DNA of 64,000 nt from Paraburkholderia susongensis. Lineage in GTDB: Bacteria > Pseudomonadota > Gammaproteobacteria > Burkholderiales > Burkholderiaceae. Numbering within the stretch: position 1 is the first letter of the stretch; the number at the start of each line of letters is the position of its first letter. The notes beneath the pieces are model-generated. The model had not been told where the DNA came from. It did not search any database and was given only the letters and a program-made list of their open reading frames with translations. Positions 29,930 to 38,909 of this stretch are shown in pieces. The stretch lies in NCBI RefSeq assembly GCF_900177725.1, contig NZ_FXAT01000005.1, positions 186,001-250,000 of the forward strand. Reading direction: 5' to 3'. Both the position numbers and the translations under genes were made by a program.

Positions 29930-30688
29930 TTACATCGCGGTGCCGCCGTCCGCGTTGTACACGGCCCCGGTAATGAACGAGGCTTGCGGCGACGCGAGGA
30001 ACGTGATCACCTCGGCGATTTCCTCGGGCTGCGCGCCGCGCCCCATCGGCGTGGCGGCATAGATCGAATCGATGAAGCCTTCCGGCTTGGTCGCGAGCTG
30101 GCGGCGCACGAAGTCGGTCAGCGTGAAAGCGGGCGCGACCGCGTTCACGCGAATGCCCGACCTCGCGAATTCCCGCGCGAGCGATTTGGTCATCGCGAGA
30201 ATGGCGCCCTTGGATGTCGCATAAGCGGCGGTGCCGAGCATGCCGCCGCCCTTCTGCCCCGCGATCGAACTCAGATTGACGATGGCGCCGCTGTTTTGCG
30301 TGAGCATCCGGCGCAGCGCTTCCTGGCAGCACAGCCAGGTGCCGGTCGTGTTCACTTCGATAACACGGCGGAATTCTTCCGGCGTGATGTCGAGGCATGC
30401 TTTCGCGCTTTCCAGTCCGGCGCTGTTGACGAGCACGTCGAGACGGCCCCAGCTTCCTACGACCGTTTCGACCATCGCTTTCACGCTGGCTTCGTTGGCG
30501 ACGTCGACATGCACGGAGATCGCTTCATGGCCGCTCGCGCGGATGGAGGCGGCGGTGTCGGCGGCGGCCGGTTCGCGCAGGTCGGCAATGGCGACGCGAT
30601 AGCCGCGGCTCGCGAGCAGTTGCGCGGTGGACTGGCCGATGCCGCTGGCGGCGCCGGTGATGATGGCTACAGGTGTCTCGTTCGTCAT
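29930..30688 (-). CDS. Short-chain dehydrogenase/reductase
   Basis: A 252-residue classical SDR. The cofactor motif is TGAASGIGQS, NSAG follows, and the catalytic set is Ser (NLSS) with YATSK. The C-terminus GAVYNADGGTAM is typical. The ATG at 30688 is chosen because homology starts with TNETPVAIITG; upstream codons encode a SHESHESHEK stretch from a short tandem repeat (about 30691-30718). It is the last gene before the LysR gene end and follows the TRAP permease by 133 bases on the same strand. A role in oxidising the imported sugar acid or polyol is likely. Confidence 0.88.
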   Translation of the reverse strand: MTNETPVAIITGAASGIGQSTAQLLASRGYRVAIADLREPAAADTAASIRASGHEAISVHVDVANEASVKAMVETVVGSWGRLDVLVNSAGLESAKACLDITPEEFRRVIEVNTTGTWLCCQEALRRMLTQNSGAIVNLSSIAGQKGGGMLGTAAYATSKGAILAMTKSLAREFARSGIRVNAVAPAFTLTDFVRRQLATKPEGFIDSIYAATPMGRGAQPEEIAEVITFLASPQASFITGAVYNADGGTAM

Positions 30689-30821
30689 TTTTTCGTGGCT
30701 TTCGTGGCTTTCGTGACTTCGCGCAATGGCGGCTTCGCGCCGGTTGTGCGAAATAGTAGGTTTCGGGTTCGGTTCGAGCAAACGAAATGATCTCCCCGGG
30801 TGAGGAGAAAAACTCACTGAC

Positions 30822-32726
30822 TTACTGCGTCCTCAGGAACCCGGTGGAAATCCAGGGCACGGCCGCAATGACGACAATTCCCACGAACAGCGCGACCATG
30901 TACCCGATGATCGGCCGAATCCCTTCATCCGGATGAATCTTGCTCACCGCGCAAGCCCCGTAATACCCCACGCCGAACGGCGGTGAGAACAGTCCGAGGC
31001 CCATGGAAAGAATCACGACCATCGCATACTGCACTTCGTGAATGCCGACGTCGCGCGCAATCGGAAACAGCAGCGGCCCGAACAGCACGATCGCCGGAAT
31101 GCCCTCCAGCACGCTGCCGAGCAGCACGAACATCACCACCGAGACCGCCATGAAGCTCACCGCGCCGCCCGGCAAGTGCTCCATGAACGACGCCAGGCTG
31201 TGCGAGAAGCCCGATTGCGTGAGCGCCCAGGCCATCGCGGTTGCCGTGCCGATGATGATGAGGATCGCACCGGAAAGCGCCGCCGTCTCGACCAGCATCG
31301 GACCGATGCGCTTCCACTCGAAGCGCCGGTAAATCAGCAGCCCCGCGATCAGCGAGTAGACGATGCCCACCGTCGACACTTCCGTCGCGGTCGCGACGCC
31401 CTCGACCACCGCGAGGCGAATGACCACCGGCAACGCCAGCGCCGGAATCGAGACGATCAGCGTCTTCATGATCTCCGAGCCCCCCGCGCGCTTCGCCGAA
31501 ACCGGCTCCACGCCGCGCGTGCGCCACCACACCAGCGCGCACAGCGCGAGCGCGAGGACGAAGCCCGGCAGCAGGCCGCCCGTGAACAGCGCCGAAATCG
31601 ACACGCCCGTCACCGAGCCGATCGTAATCAGCACGATGGAAGGCGGCACGGTCTCGGTCTGCGCGCCCGTTGCCGAAAGCAGCGCAACCAGTTCGCCCGG
31701 CCGCTCGCCGCGCCGCTTCATCTCGGGAAACAGGATCGGCGCGACCGCGGCCATGTCGGCGGCCTTGGAGCCGGAGATGCCCGAGATCAGATACATCGCG
31801 CCGATCAGCACGTACGACAGCCCGCCGCGCACGTGCCCGAGCAGCGACGCGAGAAAGTTGATCATCGCGCGCGCCATGCCCGTCATCTCGATCAGCAGGC
31901 CTAAGAAGATGAACATCGGCACGGCGAGCAGCAGCAGTTGAGACATGCCCTCGTCCATGCGGCTCACGACGATCTCGAGCGGCATCGAGGTGGACAGCGA
32001 CAGGTACGAGAACACCGCGAGGCCGAACGAAAACGCGATCGGCATGCCGCTCAACACCGTGAACCCAACCACGCCGACGAAGAAGATCAGCAGATTCAGG
32101 TTGCCCAGCGATTGCAGCACCGGGCCCGCCGTGTCGAGCCCGAATACGATCGCCGCCGACACCACGATGCCGGTCAGCGCCGGCTTCCAGCCGAGCGCCA
32201 GCAGCTTGACGAGCGACATGAGCAACATGAGCGCGACGCCGTAGACGATCGCGGCCACGCGCAGACCGTCGTTGATCTCGAGCGCGGGCGTCTCGATCAT
32301 CCATTGCTGCCGGATGTAGGCATACGCCGGCGCGGCGATCAGCCCGAGGAACAGCAGGCTCGCGACCAGCGCGACGGTGTCCCAGAACGCGGCCGACTCC
32401 TTGCTCGCGCGATTGACCATCGCCGTCATGCGCATGTGCGCGCCGCGATGCAAGGCGGTCGCGGCGCCTGTCATGGCGAGCCACAGGAACAGGATGCCGG
32501 CAAGCTCGTCGCCCCACACCAGCGGACGATGGAACACGTAGCGCGCACACACGCCGCTAAAGAGCAGCACGATCTCGGCAAGCACCAGCAGCGCCGCCGG
32601 CACAGCCGCCATCAGCCCGAGCACGCGATCCGCGAGCGCGAGGCCGTGCGGCCTCGAAGGCAGGCCGCGCAGGGTGTCGCCCTCGTGCGCGCCTTGCGGG
32701 AAGTCGTCGACGATGTGCGTTCTCAT
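30822..32726 (-). CDS. TRAP transporter permease, fused DctQ-DctM
   Basis: A 634-residue membrane protein. Residues about 25-195 form a four-helix small subunit (CARYVFHRPLVWGDELAG is the DctQ signature). The remainder is the large permease with FSFGLAVFSYLSLS, GLLIEMTGMARAMI, ISGSKAADMAAVAPILFPE and SPPFGVGYYGAC. In most TRAP systems these are two proteins, so this is a natural fusion. ATG 32726 overlaps the stop of the binding protein gene as ATGA, so translation is coupled. It imports an organic or sugar acid with sodium or protons, using DctP. Confidence 0.92.
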   Translation of the reverse strand: MRTHIVDDFPQGAHEGDTLRGLPSRPHGLALADRVLGLMAAVPAALLVLAEIVLLFSGVCARYVFHRPLVWGDELAGILFLWLAMTGAATALHRGAHMRMTAMVNRASKESAAFWDTVALVASLLFLGLIAAPAYAYIRQQWMIETPALEINDGLRVAAIVYGVALMLLMSLVKLLALGWKPALTGIVVSAAIVFGLDTAGPVLQSLGNLNLLIFFVGVVGFTVLSGMPIAFSFGLAVFSYLSLSTSMPLEIVVSRMDEGMSQLLLLAVPMFIFLGLLIEMTGMARAMINFLASLLGHVRGGLSYVLIGAMYLISGISGSKAADMAAVAPILFPEMKRRGERPGELVALLSATGAQTETVPPSIVLITIGSVTGVSISALFTGGLLPGFVLALALCALVWWRTRGVEPVSAKRAGGSEIMKTLIVSIPALALPVVIRLAVVEGVATATEVSTVGIVYSLIAGLLIYRRFEWKRIGPMLVETAALSGAILIIIGTATAMAWALTQSGFSHSLASFMEHLPGGAVSFMAVSVVMFVLLGSVLEGIPAIVLFGPLLFPIARDVGIHEVQYAMVVILSMGLGLFSPPFGVGYYGACAVSKIHPDEGIRPIIGYMVALFVGIVVIAAVPWISTGFLRTQ

Positions 32727-33754
32727 GCCAGTTTCCCGGTGACTTTTTCGAGCAGCGCCCATTCTTCCTCACCGAAAAATTGCTTCTGCTCGGCGTAAAA
32801 ACCGGATTTCTGCAGCATGTCGCGAAAGCCGCCCAGGTCGGGCGAGTTGAATTGCAGGCCCCGGCCTTCCAGCGTCTTCTGCAGCGACGCGTTGAGTTGC
32901 GCGACGTCCTTGCGCTGCAGGAGCGCGTACTCGTTCAGATGCTTCGAGGTGATGTCGCGCACGTTCGACGGCAGCTTCTCCCACGCGGCGCGATTGCCGA
33001 GGCACCAGAAGCCGTCCCACATGTGGCTCGTCATCGAGCAATACTTCTGCACTTCGTAGAGCTTGGCCGTCTCGACCACCGCGAGCGCGTTCTCCTGCCC
33101 TTCCACGACCCGGGTCTGCAACGCCGAATACACCTCGTTGAAGCTGATCGAAGTCGGCGCGGCCTGGAGCGAGCGGAACAGCGAGATCCACAGACGGCCC
33201 GGCGGCACGCGGATCTTCATGCCCTGCAGGTCGCCCGGCGTCTTGATCGGCCTGGAGCTGGTGGTGATCTGGCGGAAGCCGTTGTCCCACACCTTGTCCT
33301 GCACGATGAGGCCGGCCTTCGTGATGAGCCCGCGCAGATGCGCGCCGAGGTCGCCGTCGAGCGCGGCGAACACCTGGTTGTAGTCCTTGAACGCGAAACC
33401 GACGCCCGTGATCGCCGTCTTCGGCACGAGCGAGGACAACGCGTTTGCGCCCGAGAGCGTGAAGAATTCCAGTGCGCCCGCGCGCAGCTGCGCGAACATG
33501 TCCGGGTCGCCGCCGAGCTGGTTGTTCGCGAACACGCGCAGGTCCAGGCGGCCGTCGGTGTCCTTCCTGATCGCGTCGGCCGCCTGCTGGAGCCGCACGT
33601 TCAGCGGATGCGACGCCGGCAGGTCGGTGCCGATCTTGTAGCTGAATTCCGCCGCCTGCGCGCGCCTGATCCACGGCGCGCCCATCATGCCCGAGGCGGC
33701 AACCGCCACCGTTCCTGCGCTTTTGACGAGGAAGCTGCGACGATCGATTTTCAT
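32723..33754 (-). CDS. TRAP transporter substrate-binding protein (DctP family)
   Basis: A 343-residue periplasmic binding protein. It begins with a twin-arginine signal (DRRSFLVKSAG, then a hydrophobic run to AQA) before EFSYKIGTDLPASHPLNVR. The family motif RVPPGRLWISLFRSLQAAPTSI includes the Arg that usually binds the substrate carboxylate, followed by FNEVYSALQTRVVEGQENAL. The ligand is therefore probably a sugar acid or hydroxy acid. It is first of a leftward pair with the fused permease; upstream lies a triple 12-bp repeat and the alcohol dehydrogenase gene. Confidence 0.92.
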   Translation of the reverse strand: MKIDRRSFLVKSAGTVAVAASGMMGAPWIRRAQAAEFSYKIGTDLPASHPLNVRLQQAADAIRKDTDGRLDLRVFANNQLGGDPDMFAQLRAGALEFFTLSGANALSSLVPKTAITGVGFAFKDYNQVFAALDGDLGAHLRGLITKAGLIVQDKVWDNGFRQITTSSRPIKTPGDLQGMKIRVPPGRLWISLFRSLQAAPTSISFNEVYSALQTRVVEGQENALAVVETAKLYEVQKYCSMTSHMWDGFWCLGNRAAWEKLPSNVRDITSKHLNEYALLQRKDVAQLNASLQKTLEGRGLQFNSPDLGGFRDMLQKSGFYAEQKQFFGEEEWALLEKVTGKLA

Positions 33755-33859
33755 GGGTTGTCTCCTATCTATTTAATCTGCCGCGACTGGATCCGGCGAG
33801 GGGTGTCGCGCGGAAAACGGCTTGTTTTCAAGGGGTGCCGGCGCAAGCCGGCGAATTTA

Positions 33860-33895
33860 CCACTGGAGTTGCCACTGGAGTTGCCACTGGATTTG
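33860..33895. repeat. Three tandem 12-bp repeats
   Basis: The unit CCACTGGAGTTG is present at 33860-33871 and 33872-33883, with a one-base variant (CCACTGGATTTG) at 33884-33895. It lies between the stop of the Zn alcohol dehydrogenase (33911) and the DctP start (33754). The function is unknown; copy number may vary by slippage. Confidence 0.85.
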
Positions 33896-33910
33896 CTGCT
33901 GCGAGATTCC

Positions 33911-35023
33911 TTAGTCAACCGAAATGACTGGCTTGACCTCTTCGAAGTTCTTCATGCGGGTGAGCGCCGTGTTCACCTCGTCGAGCGTATAGCGGCCCGT
34001 AATCATTTCGTGGAACGGGAACGCGTGCTGGTGCTTCTCGAGGAACTGCAACGCGAGCGAGTAGCTGCGCGCGTCGCCGGAGAACGAGCCGATCAGTTGC
34101 AGGTTCTTCTTGACGATCATCGAAGGCGCCACGCTCGTCGATGCCTCGCCGAGCTGGCCGACCACCAGATAGCGGCCGCCCTTGCGCGCGAGCGCGAGGC
34201 CTTCCGCGAAAGCGGCTGGCACGCCGGTGAACTCCATCACGATGTCCGCGCCGCGCCCTTCGGTATGGGCGAGCACCGTATCGAGACGCTCCTGCGCGCT
34301 CGTGCCCTCGACCGGAATGCACACGTCCGCGCCGAAGCGCTCCGCCATTTTCAGGCGCGCCTGCGGCGAGCCGATCACGATGATCTTCTTCGCGCCGCGC
34401 ACGCGCGCGTTGGCCGTGGCGAGCAGGCCGAGCGGACCCGCGCCCTGGATCAGCACGGTGTCGGTCGGCTCGATTTCGCCAATCTGCGAGAACGCGTTCA
34501 TCACCGAGCGCAGCGCGCAGCTCGACAGGCTCGCGAGTTCATTGGGCACCGCGTCCGGCACCCGCAGGCGGCCGGCTTGCGGCAGCACGTAGCCGTACTG
34601 CGAGAAACCGCCGAGCAGATACGGCGATTCCTCGATGTTCTCGTACATGTACGCGCGGCGATTGGTGCACAGCGTCGGCTTGCGCGCGGTCGTGCAGAAG
34701 TAGCAGCCGCCGCAGGACGTATGCGTGTACACGATGCGATCGCCGACCTTCAGCGGCGTGCCGACCGAGTCGGTCGTGACGCCCGCGCCCGCGCGCACCA
34801 CGCGCCCGACCATCTCATGGCCGATGATGACCGGCAGATTCACCTTCAGCGACAGCGAGCCCTGCCACAGGTGCACGTCGGTGCCGCAAATCGAGCACAT
34901 CTCGATCTTGACGAGCGCGGCGTTCGGCTCGACCTCGCGCGGCAGCGGCACTTCCTCGATCTTGAGCGGCGCCTTGAATTCACGCAGCACGGCTGCGCGG
35001 GAAAACTCGGGAACGGCGGTCAT
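33911..35023 (-). CDS. Zinc-dependent alcohol dehydrogenase (MDR family)
   Basis: A 370-residue MDR dehydrogenase. The catalytic zinc ligands are CSICGTDVH (Cys45) and GHEMVGRVV. The structural zinc site is CGGCYFCTTARKPTLC. The Rossmann motif VLIQGAGPLGLLA is followed by a charged stretch. It is related to threonine, sorbitol and other polyol dehydrogenases. It sits between the aldehyde dehydrogenase and TRAP genes on the same strand, 49 bases after the former. Together with that enzyme it could convert a primary alcohol to an acid through the aldehyde. Confidence 0.9.
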   Translation of the reverse strand: MTAVPEFSRAAVLREFKAPLKIEEVPLPREVEPNAALVKIEMCSICGTDVHLWQGSLSLKVNLPVIIGHEMVGRVVRAGAGVTTDSVGTPLKVGDRIVYTHTSCGGCYFCTTARKPTLCTNRRAYMYENIEESPYLLGGFSQYGYVLPQAGRLRVPDAVPNELASLSSCALRSVMNAFSQIGEIEPTDTVLIQGAGPLGLLATANARVRGAKKIIVIGSPQARLKMAERFGADVCIPVEGTSAQERLDTVLAHTEGRGADIVMEFTGVPAAFAEGLALARKGGRYLVVGQLGEASTSVAPSMIVKKNLQLIGSFSGDARSYSLALQFLEKHQHAFPFHEMITGRYTLDEVNTALTRMKNFEEVKPVISVD

Positions 35024-35072
35024 GCGATTCAGTCTCCTGTTGCTTTGTGTTCGAAGCGTTGGCCTGTGCGGC

Positions 35073-36518
35073 TCAACCGTGTTTCAGCACGATGGTCTTG
35101 GCGACGGTGTATTCCTTCAGCGCTTCCAGCCCCTTCTCGCGGCCATGCCCGCTGCGCTTCACGCCGCCGAACGGCAATTCGATGCCGCCGCCCGCGCCGT
35201 AGTTGTTGATGAACACCTGGCCCACGCGCAATTTCTTCGCCACGCGCATCTGCCGCGCGCCGTTCTCCGTCCACAGGCCCGCGACGAGGCCATACGCGGT
35301 GCCGTTGGCGATGGCAACGGCTTCGGCTTCGTCCTCGAACGGAATCACCGCGAGCACCGGGCCGAACACTTCGTCCTGCGCGAGCTCGTGGTCGGTCGGC
35401 ACCGGCCCGAACAGCGTCGGCGTGACGAAATAGCCGGTCTCGACCGCGCTGCCGTCGAGCGAACCTTGCGCGATCACCTCGACGCCGCCGGCGCGCGCGC
35501 GCTCGATGAAGCCCTGCACCTTGGTCTGCTGCGTGCGGTTGATGACCGGGCCGCACTGAAGGTCCGCCTGCGGAGCGCCGACGCGCACGTCCGACATTTT
35601 CTGCGCGAGCAGCGCGACGAACCGCTCATAGGCCGAACGTTGCACGAGCACGCGGCTGCCCGCCGAGCAGGTCTGCCCCGCGTTCTGCGTAATCACGCCG
35701 ACGATGGTCTTCGCCGCGTTGTCGAAATCGGCGTCGTCGAACACGATCTGCGGCGATTTGCCGCCGAGCTCCAGCACGCACGGCACGTGATTCTTCGCGG
35801 CGGCGGTCTGGATCAGCGTGCCGACTTCGGGCGAACCGGTGAACGAGAGGAAATCGACATCCGGGTGCTGCGAGAGCGCCGCGCCCGCTTCTTCGCCGAG
35901 ACCCGTGACGAGGTTAATGACGCCCACCGGCACACCCGCCTCATGCGCGAGCGCGGTGAGCCGCGTGCAGCTCATGCTCGCGTCCTCGGCGGGCTTCAGC
36001 ACGACGGTGTTGCCGGTGGCGAGCGCCGGGCCGATGGTGCGGCCGAACATCGAGGCCGGATAGTTCCACGGAATGATGAGGCCGCACACGCCGCGCGGCT
36101 CGCGCTGCACGGTGACCTGGAAGCCGTCGAGGAACGGCAGCACGTCGCCGAGAATCTTGTCGGCGGCGCCCGCGTAGAACTCGAAATAGCGCGCCGTCGC
36201 GCGAATGTCGGTGCGCGCCTGGGTGATCGGCTTGCCGGTGTCGCGCGCTTCGAGCTGCGCGAGTTCTTCCACCTGCTCGAGGATCAACGCGGACAGCCGG
36301 CTCATGATGCGGCCGCGCTCGAAGCCGGCCATCGTGCTCCACGGACCGGCAAGCGCGGCGCGCGCCGCCTGCACCGCGTGATCGATCTCGGACTTCTCGC
36401 CGCGCGAAATCGCGCCGAACACTTCGCCGTCGATGGGCGAGCGCACGTCGAGCGACGCCCCCGAGCGAGCCGCGCTCCATTCGCCGCCGATGAAAATGGT
36501 CCTGGCCTGCGTTGCCAT
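35073..36518 (-). CDS. NAD(P)-dependent aldehyde dehydrogenase
   Basis: A 481-residue ALDH superfamily enzyme. Key residues are IIPWNYP (cofactor and oxyanion Asn region), ELGGKS (general-base Glu), and NAGQTCSAGSR with the catalytic Cys. The C-terminal ELPFGGVKRSGHGREKGLEAL, here given as FGGVKRSGHGREKG, is typical of betaine/lactaldehyde-type members. AGGAGACACAGC precedes ATG 36518. It is first in the leftward series with the alcohol dehydrogenase and is divergent from LysR (36699). The same frame stays open on to 39134, which reflects base composition, not a fused gene. Confidence 0.93.
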   Translation of the reverse strand: MATQARTIFIGGEWSAARSGASLDVRSPIDGEVFGAISRGEKSEIDHAVQAARAALAGPWSTMAGFERGRIMSRLSALILEQVEELAQLEARDTGKPITQARTDIRATARYFEFYAGAADKILGDVLPFLDGFQVTVQREPRGVCGLIIPWNYPASMFGRTIGPALATGNTVVLKPAEDASMSCTRLTALAHEAGVPVGVINLVTGLGEEAGAALSQHPDVDFLSFTGSPEVGTLIQTAAAKNHVPCVLELGGKSPQIVFDDADFDNAAKTIVGVITQNAGQTCSAGSRVLVQRSAYERFVALLAQKMSDVRVGAPQADLQCGPVINRTQQTKVQGFIERARAGGVEVIAQGSLDGSAVETGYFVTPTLFGPVPTDHELAQDEVFGPVLAVIPFEDEAEAVAIANGTAYGLVAGLWTENGARQMRVAKKLRVGQVFINNYGAGGGIELPFGGVKRSGHGREKGLEALKEYTVAKTIVLKHG

Positions 36519-36698
36519 GCTGTGTCTCCTGTTCGATGTGAGCGATATCGGTTGATGTGCTTTGGGTGAAAAAAGTATAGGGAGATCGCTCAAACCGCTA
36601 CAAATACGAATTGGCAATAGATGATATAGTCCGCACCTATACCCTAAGGCTGCCTCGCCGGCCGCCGCATCGGCCACATCACCAGGAGACACTGCGCC

Positions 36699-37625
36699 AT
36701 GGACATTCGCCAGATGCGTTATTTCGTGGCCTGCGTGGACGCGGGCAGCCTCTCGAAGGCCGCGCTCGCGCTGTCCATCTCGCAGCCCTCGTTGAGCCAG
36801 CAGATCTCCGAAATGGAGAACGACCTTGGCGCGCCGCTGCTGGTGCGCAGCTACTCCGGCGTCGCGCCGACCGAAGCGGGCAGCACGCTGTACCGCCACG
36901 CGCAGTCCATCATCAAGCAGTTCGCGCAACTGCGCGGCGACGTGAAGCGCGGCGAGCACGCGCTCTCGGGCCAGGTTGCGGTCGGCCTGCCGACCAGCGT
37001 CGCGGCGGTGCTCGCGGTGCCCCTGTTCGAGCGCATGCGCGCGAAGTATCCCGGCATACAGTTGCAGATCTTCGAGAGCATGAGCGGCTATCTGAACGAG
37101 CTGCTCGCCAACGGGCGGCTCGATATCGCCGTGCTGTTCCGCGAAACCGAGACGCGCGGGGTGACGGTGGCGCCGCTCTTCAGCGAGCGCCTCGCGGTGC
37201 ATGGCGCCGCGTGGGTCGGTAATACGCGCGCCAAGACCGTGCCGCTCGCATTGCTCTCGGGCGTGCCGCTGGTGCTGCCGGGCCGCTCGCATGGTTTGCG
37301 TCTGCTGGTCGAGCGCGCGTTCGACAGCGCGGGCCTCGACCTCAACGTCGTCGCGGATATCGATTCGCTGCCCACCATGCTCGAACTCGCGCGCCGCGGC
37401 GAAGCGGCCACCATCCTGTCGGGCTTCCTCGGCCGCGGCAAAGCGCACAAGGACCTGCTCGCGCGCTATCTCGTGAGCCCCTCGCTCGAGCGCTCCGTCG
37501 CGCTGTGCCGGCTCAATTCCGTGCCGCAGACGGCCGCGTCGCGCGCGGTGCAGGACTGCATGCAGCAGCTCGTCGCGGAGATGGCGCCGACGCTCGACAC
37601 CGCGGCGGCGAGGCGCGGCGATTGA
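36699..37625 (+). CDS. LysR-family regulator (CynR/nitrogen assimilation-like)
   Basis: A 308-residue LysR protein. It begins MDIRQMRYFVACVDAGSLSK, with HTH LSISQPSLSQQISEMENDLG. The effector domain includes GQVAVGLPTSVAAVL and RLDIAVLFRE. It lies between the divergent ALDH gene and the CoA transferase-lyase operon on its own strand. CCTATA-type sequences occur both upstream of it (36636-36649) and before the CoA transferase (37638-37651), so it may control both itself and that operon. Confidence 0.9.
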   Translation: MDIRQMRYFVACVDAGSLSKAALALSISQPSLSQQISEMENDLGAPLLVRSYSGVAPTEAGSTLYRHAQSIIKQFAQLRGDVKRGEHALSGQVAVGLPTSVAAVLAVPLFERMRAKYPGIQLQIFESMSGYLNELLANGRLDIAVLFRETETRGVTVAPLFSERLAVHGAAWVGNTRAKTVPLALLSGVPLVLPGRSHGLRLLVERAFDSAGLDLNVVADIDSLPTMLELARRGEAATILSGFLGRGKAHKDLLARYLVSPSLERSVALCRLNSVPQTAASRAVQDCMQQLVAEMAPTLDTAAARRGD

Positions 37626-37751
37626 GTATTGGTTTCGCCTATATCCCATAGTTCCAAACAGTATTTCCTCCTGAGCGGCCGCGCGCGTTACGATTTTCGT
37701 GTGGCGGCGCGAGACGCCGTCATCGTGACCCGCACAATCAGGAGACAAAGC

Positions 37752-38909
37752 ATGTCGCTTCCGCTTTCGGGCATCACCGTGGTGTCGCTCGAACAGGCCA
37801 TCGCCGCGCCGCTCGCTTCCCGCCATCTCGCCGACTGGGGCGCGCGCGTCATCAAGATCGAAAGAGCCGGCAAGGGCGATTTCTGCCGCGACTACGACAC
37901 CGTGGCGAACGGCATGTCGAGCCAGTTCATCTGGACCAATCGTTCGAAGCAAAGCGTCGCGCTCGACATCAAGAACCCCGAGGACGCCCAGGCCCTCTTC
38001 ACGCTGCTCGAAACCGCCGACGTGTTCCTGCAGAACCTGGCGCCGGGCTCCGCCGCGAGGCTCGGGCTCGATGCGAAGTCGCTCGTCGCGCGCTTTCCGC
38101 GCCTGATCGCCTGCGACATCTCCGGCTACGGCAGCGGCGGACCGTACAGCAGCAAGAAAGCCTACGACCTGCTCGTGCAATGCGAGTCCGGCTTTCTCGA
38201 CATCAACGGCAGCGAAGCCGAGCCCGCCAAATGCGGCCTCGCCATCGCCGACATCGCCACCGGCATGTATGCGTTGAACGGCGTCCTGATGGCGCTCTAC
38301 CATCGCGAGCGCACGGGCCACGGCACCGCGTTCGAAGTGTCGCTGTTCGACTCGATGACCGAATGGATGAGCTATCCCGCGTACTACGTGAGCGGCAGCG
38401 GCAAGCCGCTCGCGCGCAACGGCATGCGCCATGCGACCATCGCGCCGTACGGACCGTTTCGCGCCGGCGACGGCCGCAGCATCTTCTTCGGCGTTCAGAA
38501 CGAGCGCGAGTGGGTGTCGTTCTGCCGTGTCGTGCTCGGCGACGAGACCATCGCGAGCGACGCGCGCTTCGCCAGCAACCCTCGACGCCTCGCCAACCGC
38601 GACGCGCTCGAGGCGTTGATCGAAGCGCGCTTCGCCGGCTGGACCAGCGACGACGTGCTCGCGCGCCTCGACGCCGCGGCCATCGCCAACGCGCGCATGA
38701 ACTCGGTGGAAGAATTCGTCAGGCATCCGCAAGTGCATGCACGCGGGCGCACACGGCAAGTGGATTCGCCCACGGGGCCGCAGACCATGTTCGTGCCCGC
38801 CATCACCATACCCGGCGTCGAGCCGGTGATGAATCCGATTCCCGCCGTCGGCGAGCACACGCAAAGCGTGCTCGACGAACTGCGCAACAACAGACGGAGT
38901 GCCGCATGA
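37752..38909 (+). CDS. CaiB/BaiF-family (class III) CoA transferase
   Basis: A 385-residue enzyme. Family landmarks are LEQAIAAPLASRHLADWGA, VIKIERAGKGDFCR, FIWTNRSKQSVALDIK and GLAIADIATGMYALNG; the catalytic aspartate should lie in the preceding GFLDINGSE region. It transfers CoA between carboxylic acids, as formyl-, succinyl- or mesaconyl-CoA transferases do. AGGAGACAAAGC precedes ATG 37752. Its stop overlaps the lyase start as ATGA, so the pair is translationally coupled: activation of a hydroxy acid to its CoA ester followed by cleavage. Confidence 0.92.
   Translation: MSLPLSGITVVSLEQAIAAPLASRHLADWGARVIKIERAGKGDFCRDYDTVANGMSSQFIWTNRSKQSVALDIKNPEDAQALFTLLETADVFLQNLAPGSAARLGLDAKSLVARFPRLIACDISGYGSGGPYSSKKAYDLLVQCESGFLDINGSEAEPAKCGLAIADIATGMYALNGVLMALYHRERTGHGTAFEVSLFDSMTEWMSYPAYYVSGSGKPLARNGMRHATIAPYGPFRAGDGRSIFFGVQNEREWVSFCRVVLGDETIASDARFASNPRRLANRDALEALIEARFAGWTSDDVLARLDAAAIANARMNSVEEFVRHPQVHARGRTRQVDSPTGPQTMFVPAITIPGVEPVMNPIPAVGEHTQSVLDELRNNRRSAA

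Noticed and set aside
31038..31904. Long plus-strand frames opposite the TRAP permease
   Set aside because: They are shadows of the minus-strand gene, rich in His/Arg/Gln, without motifs or start signals.
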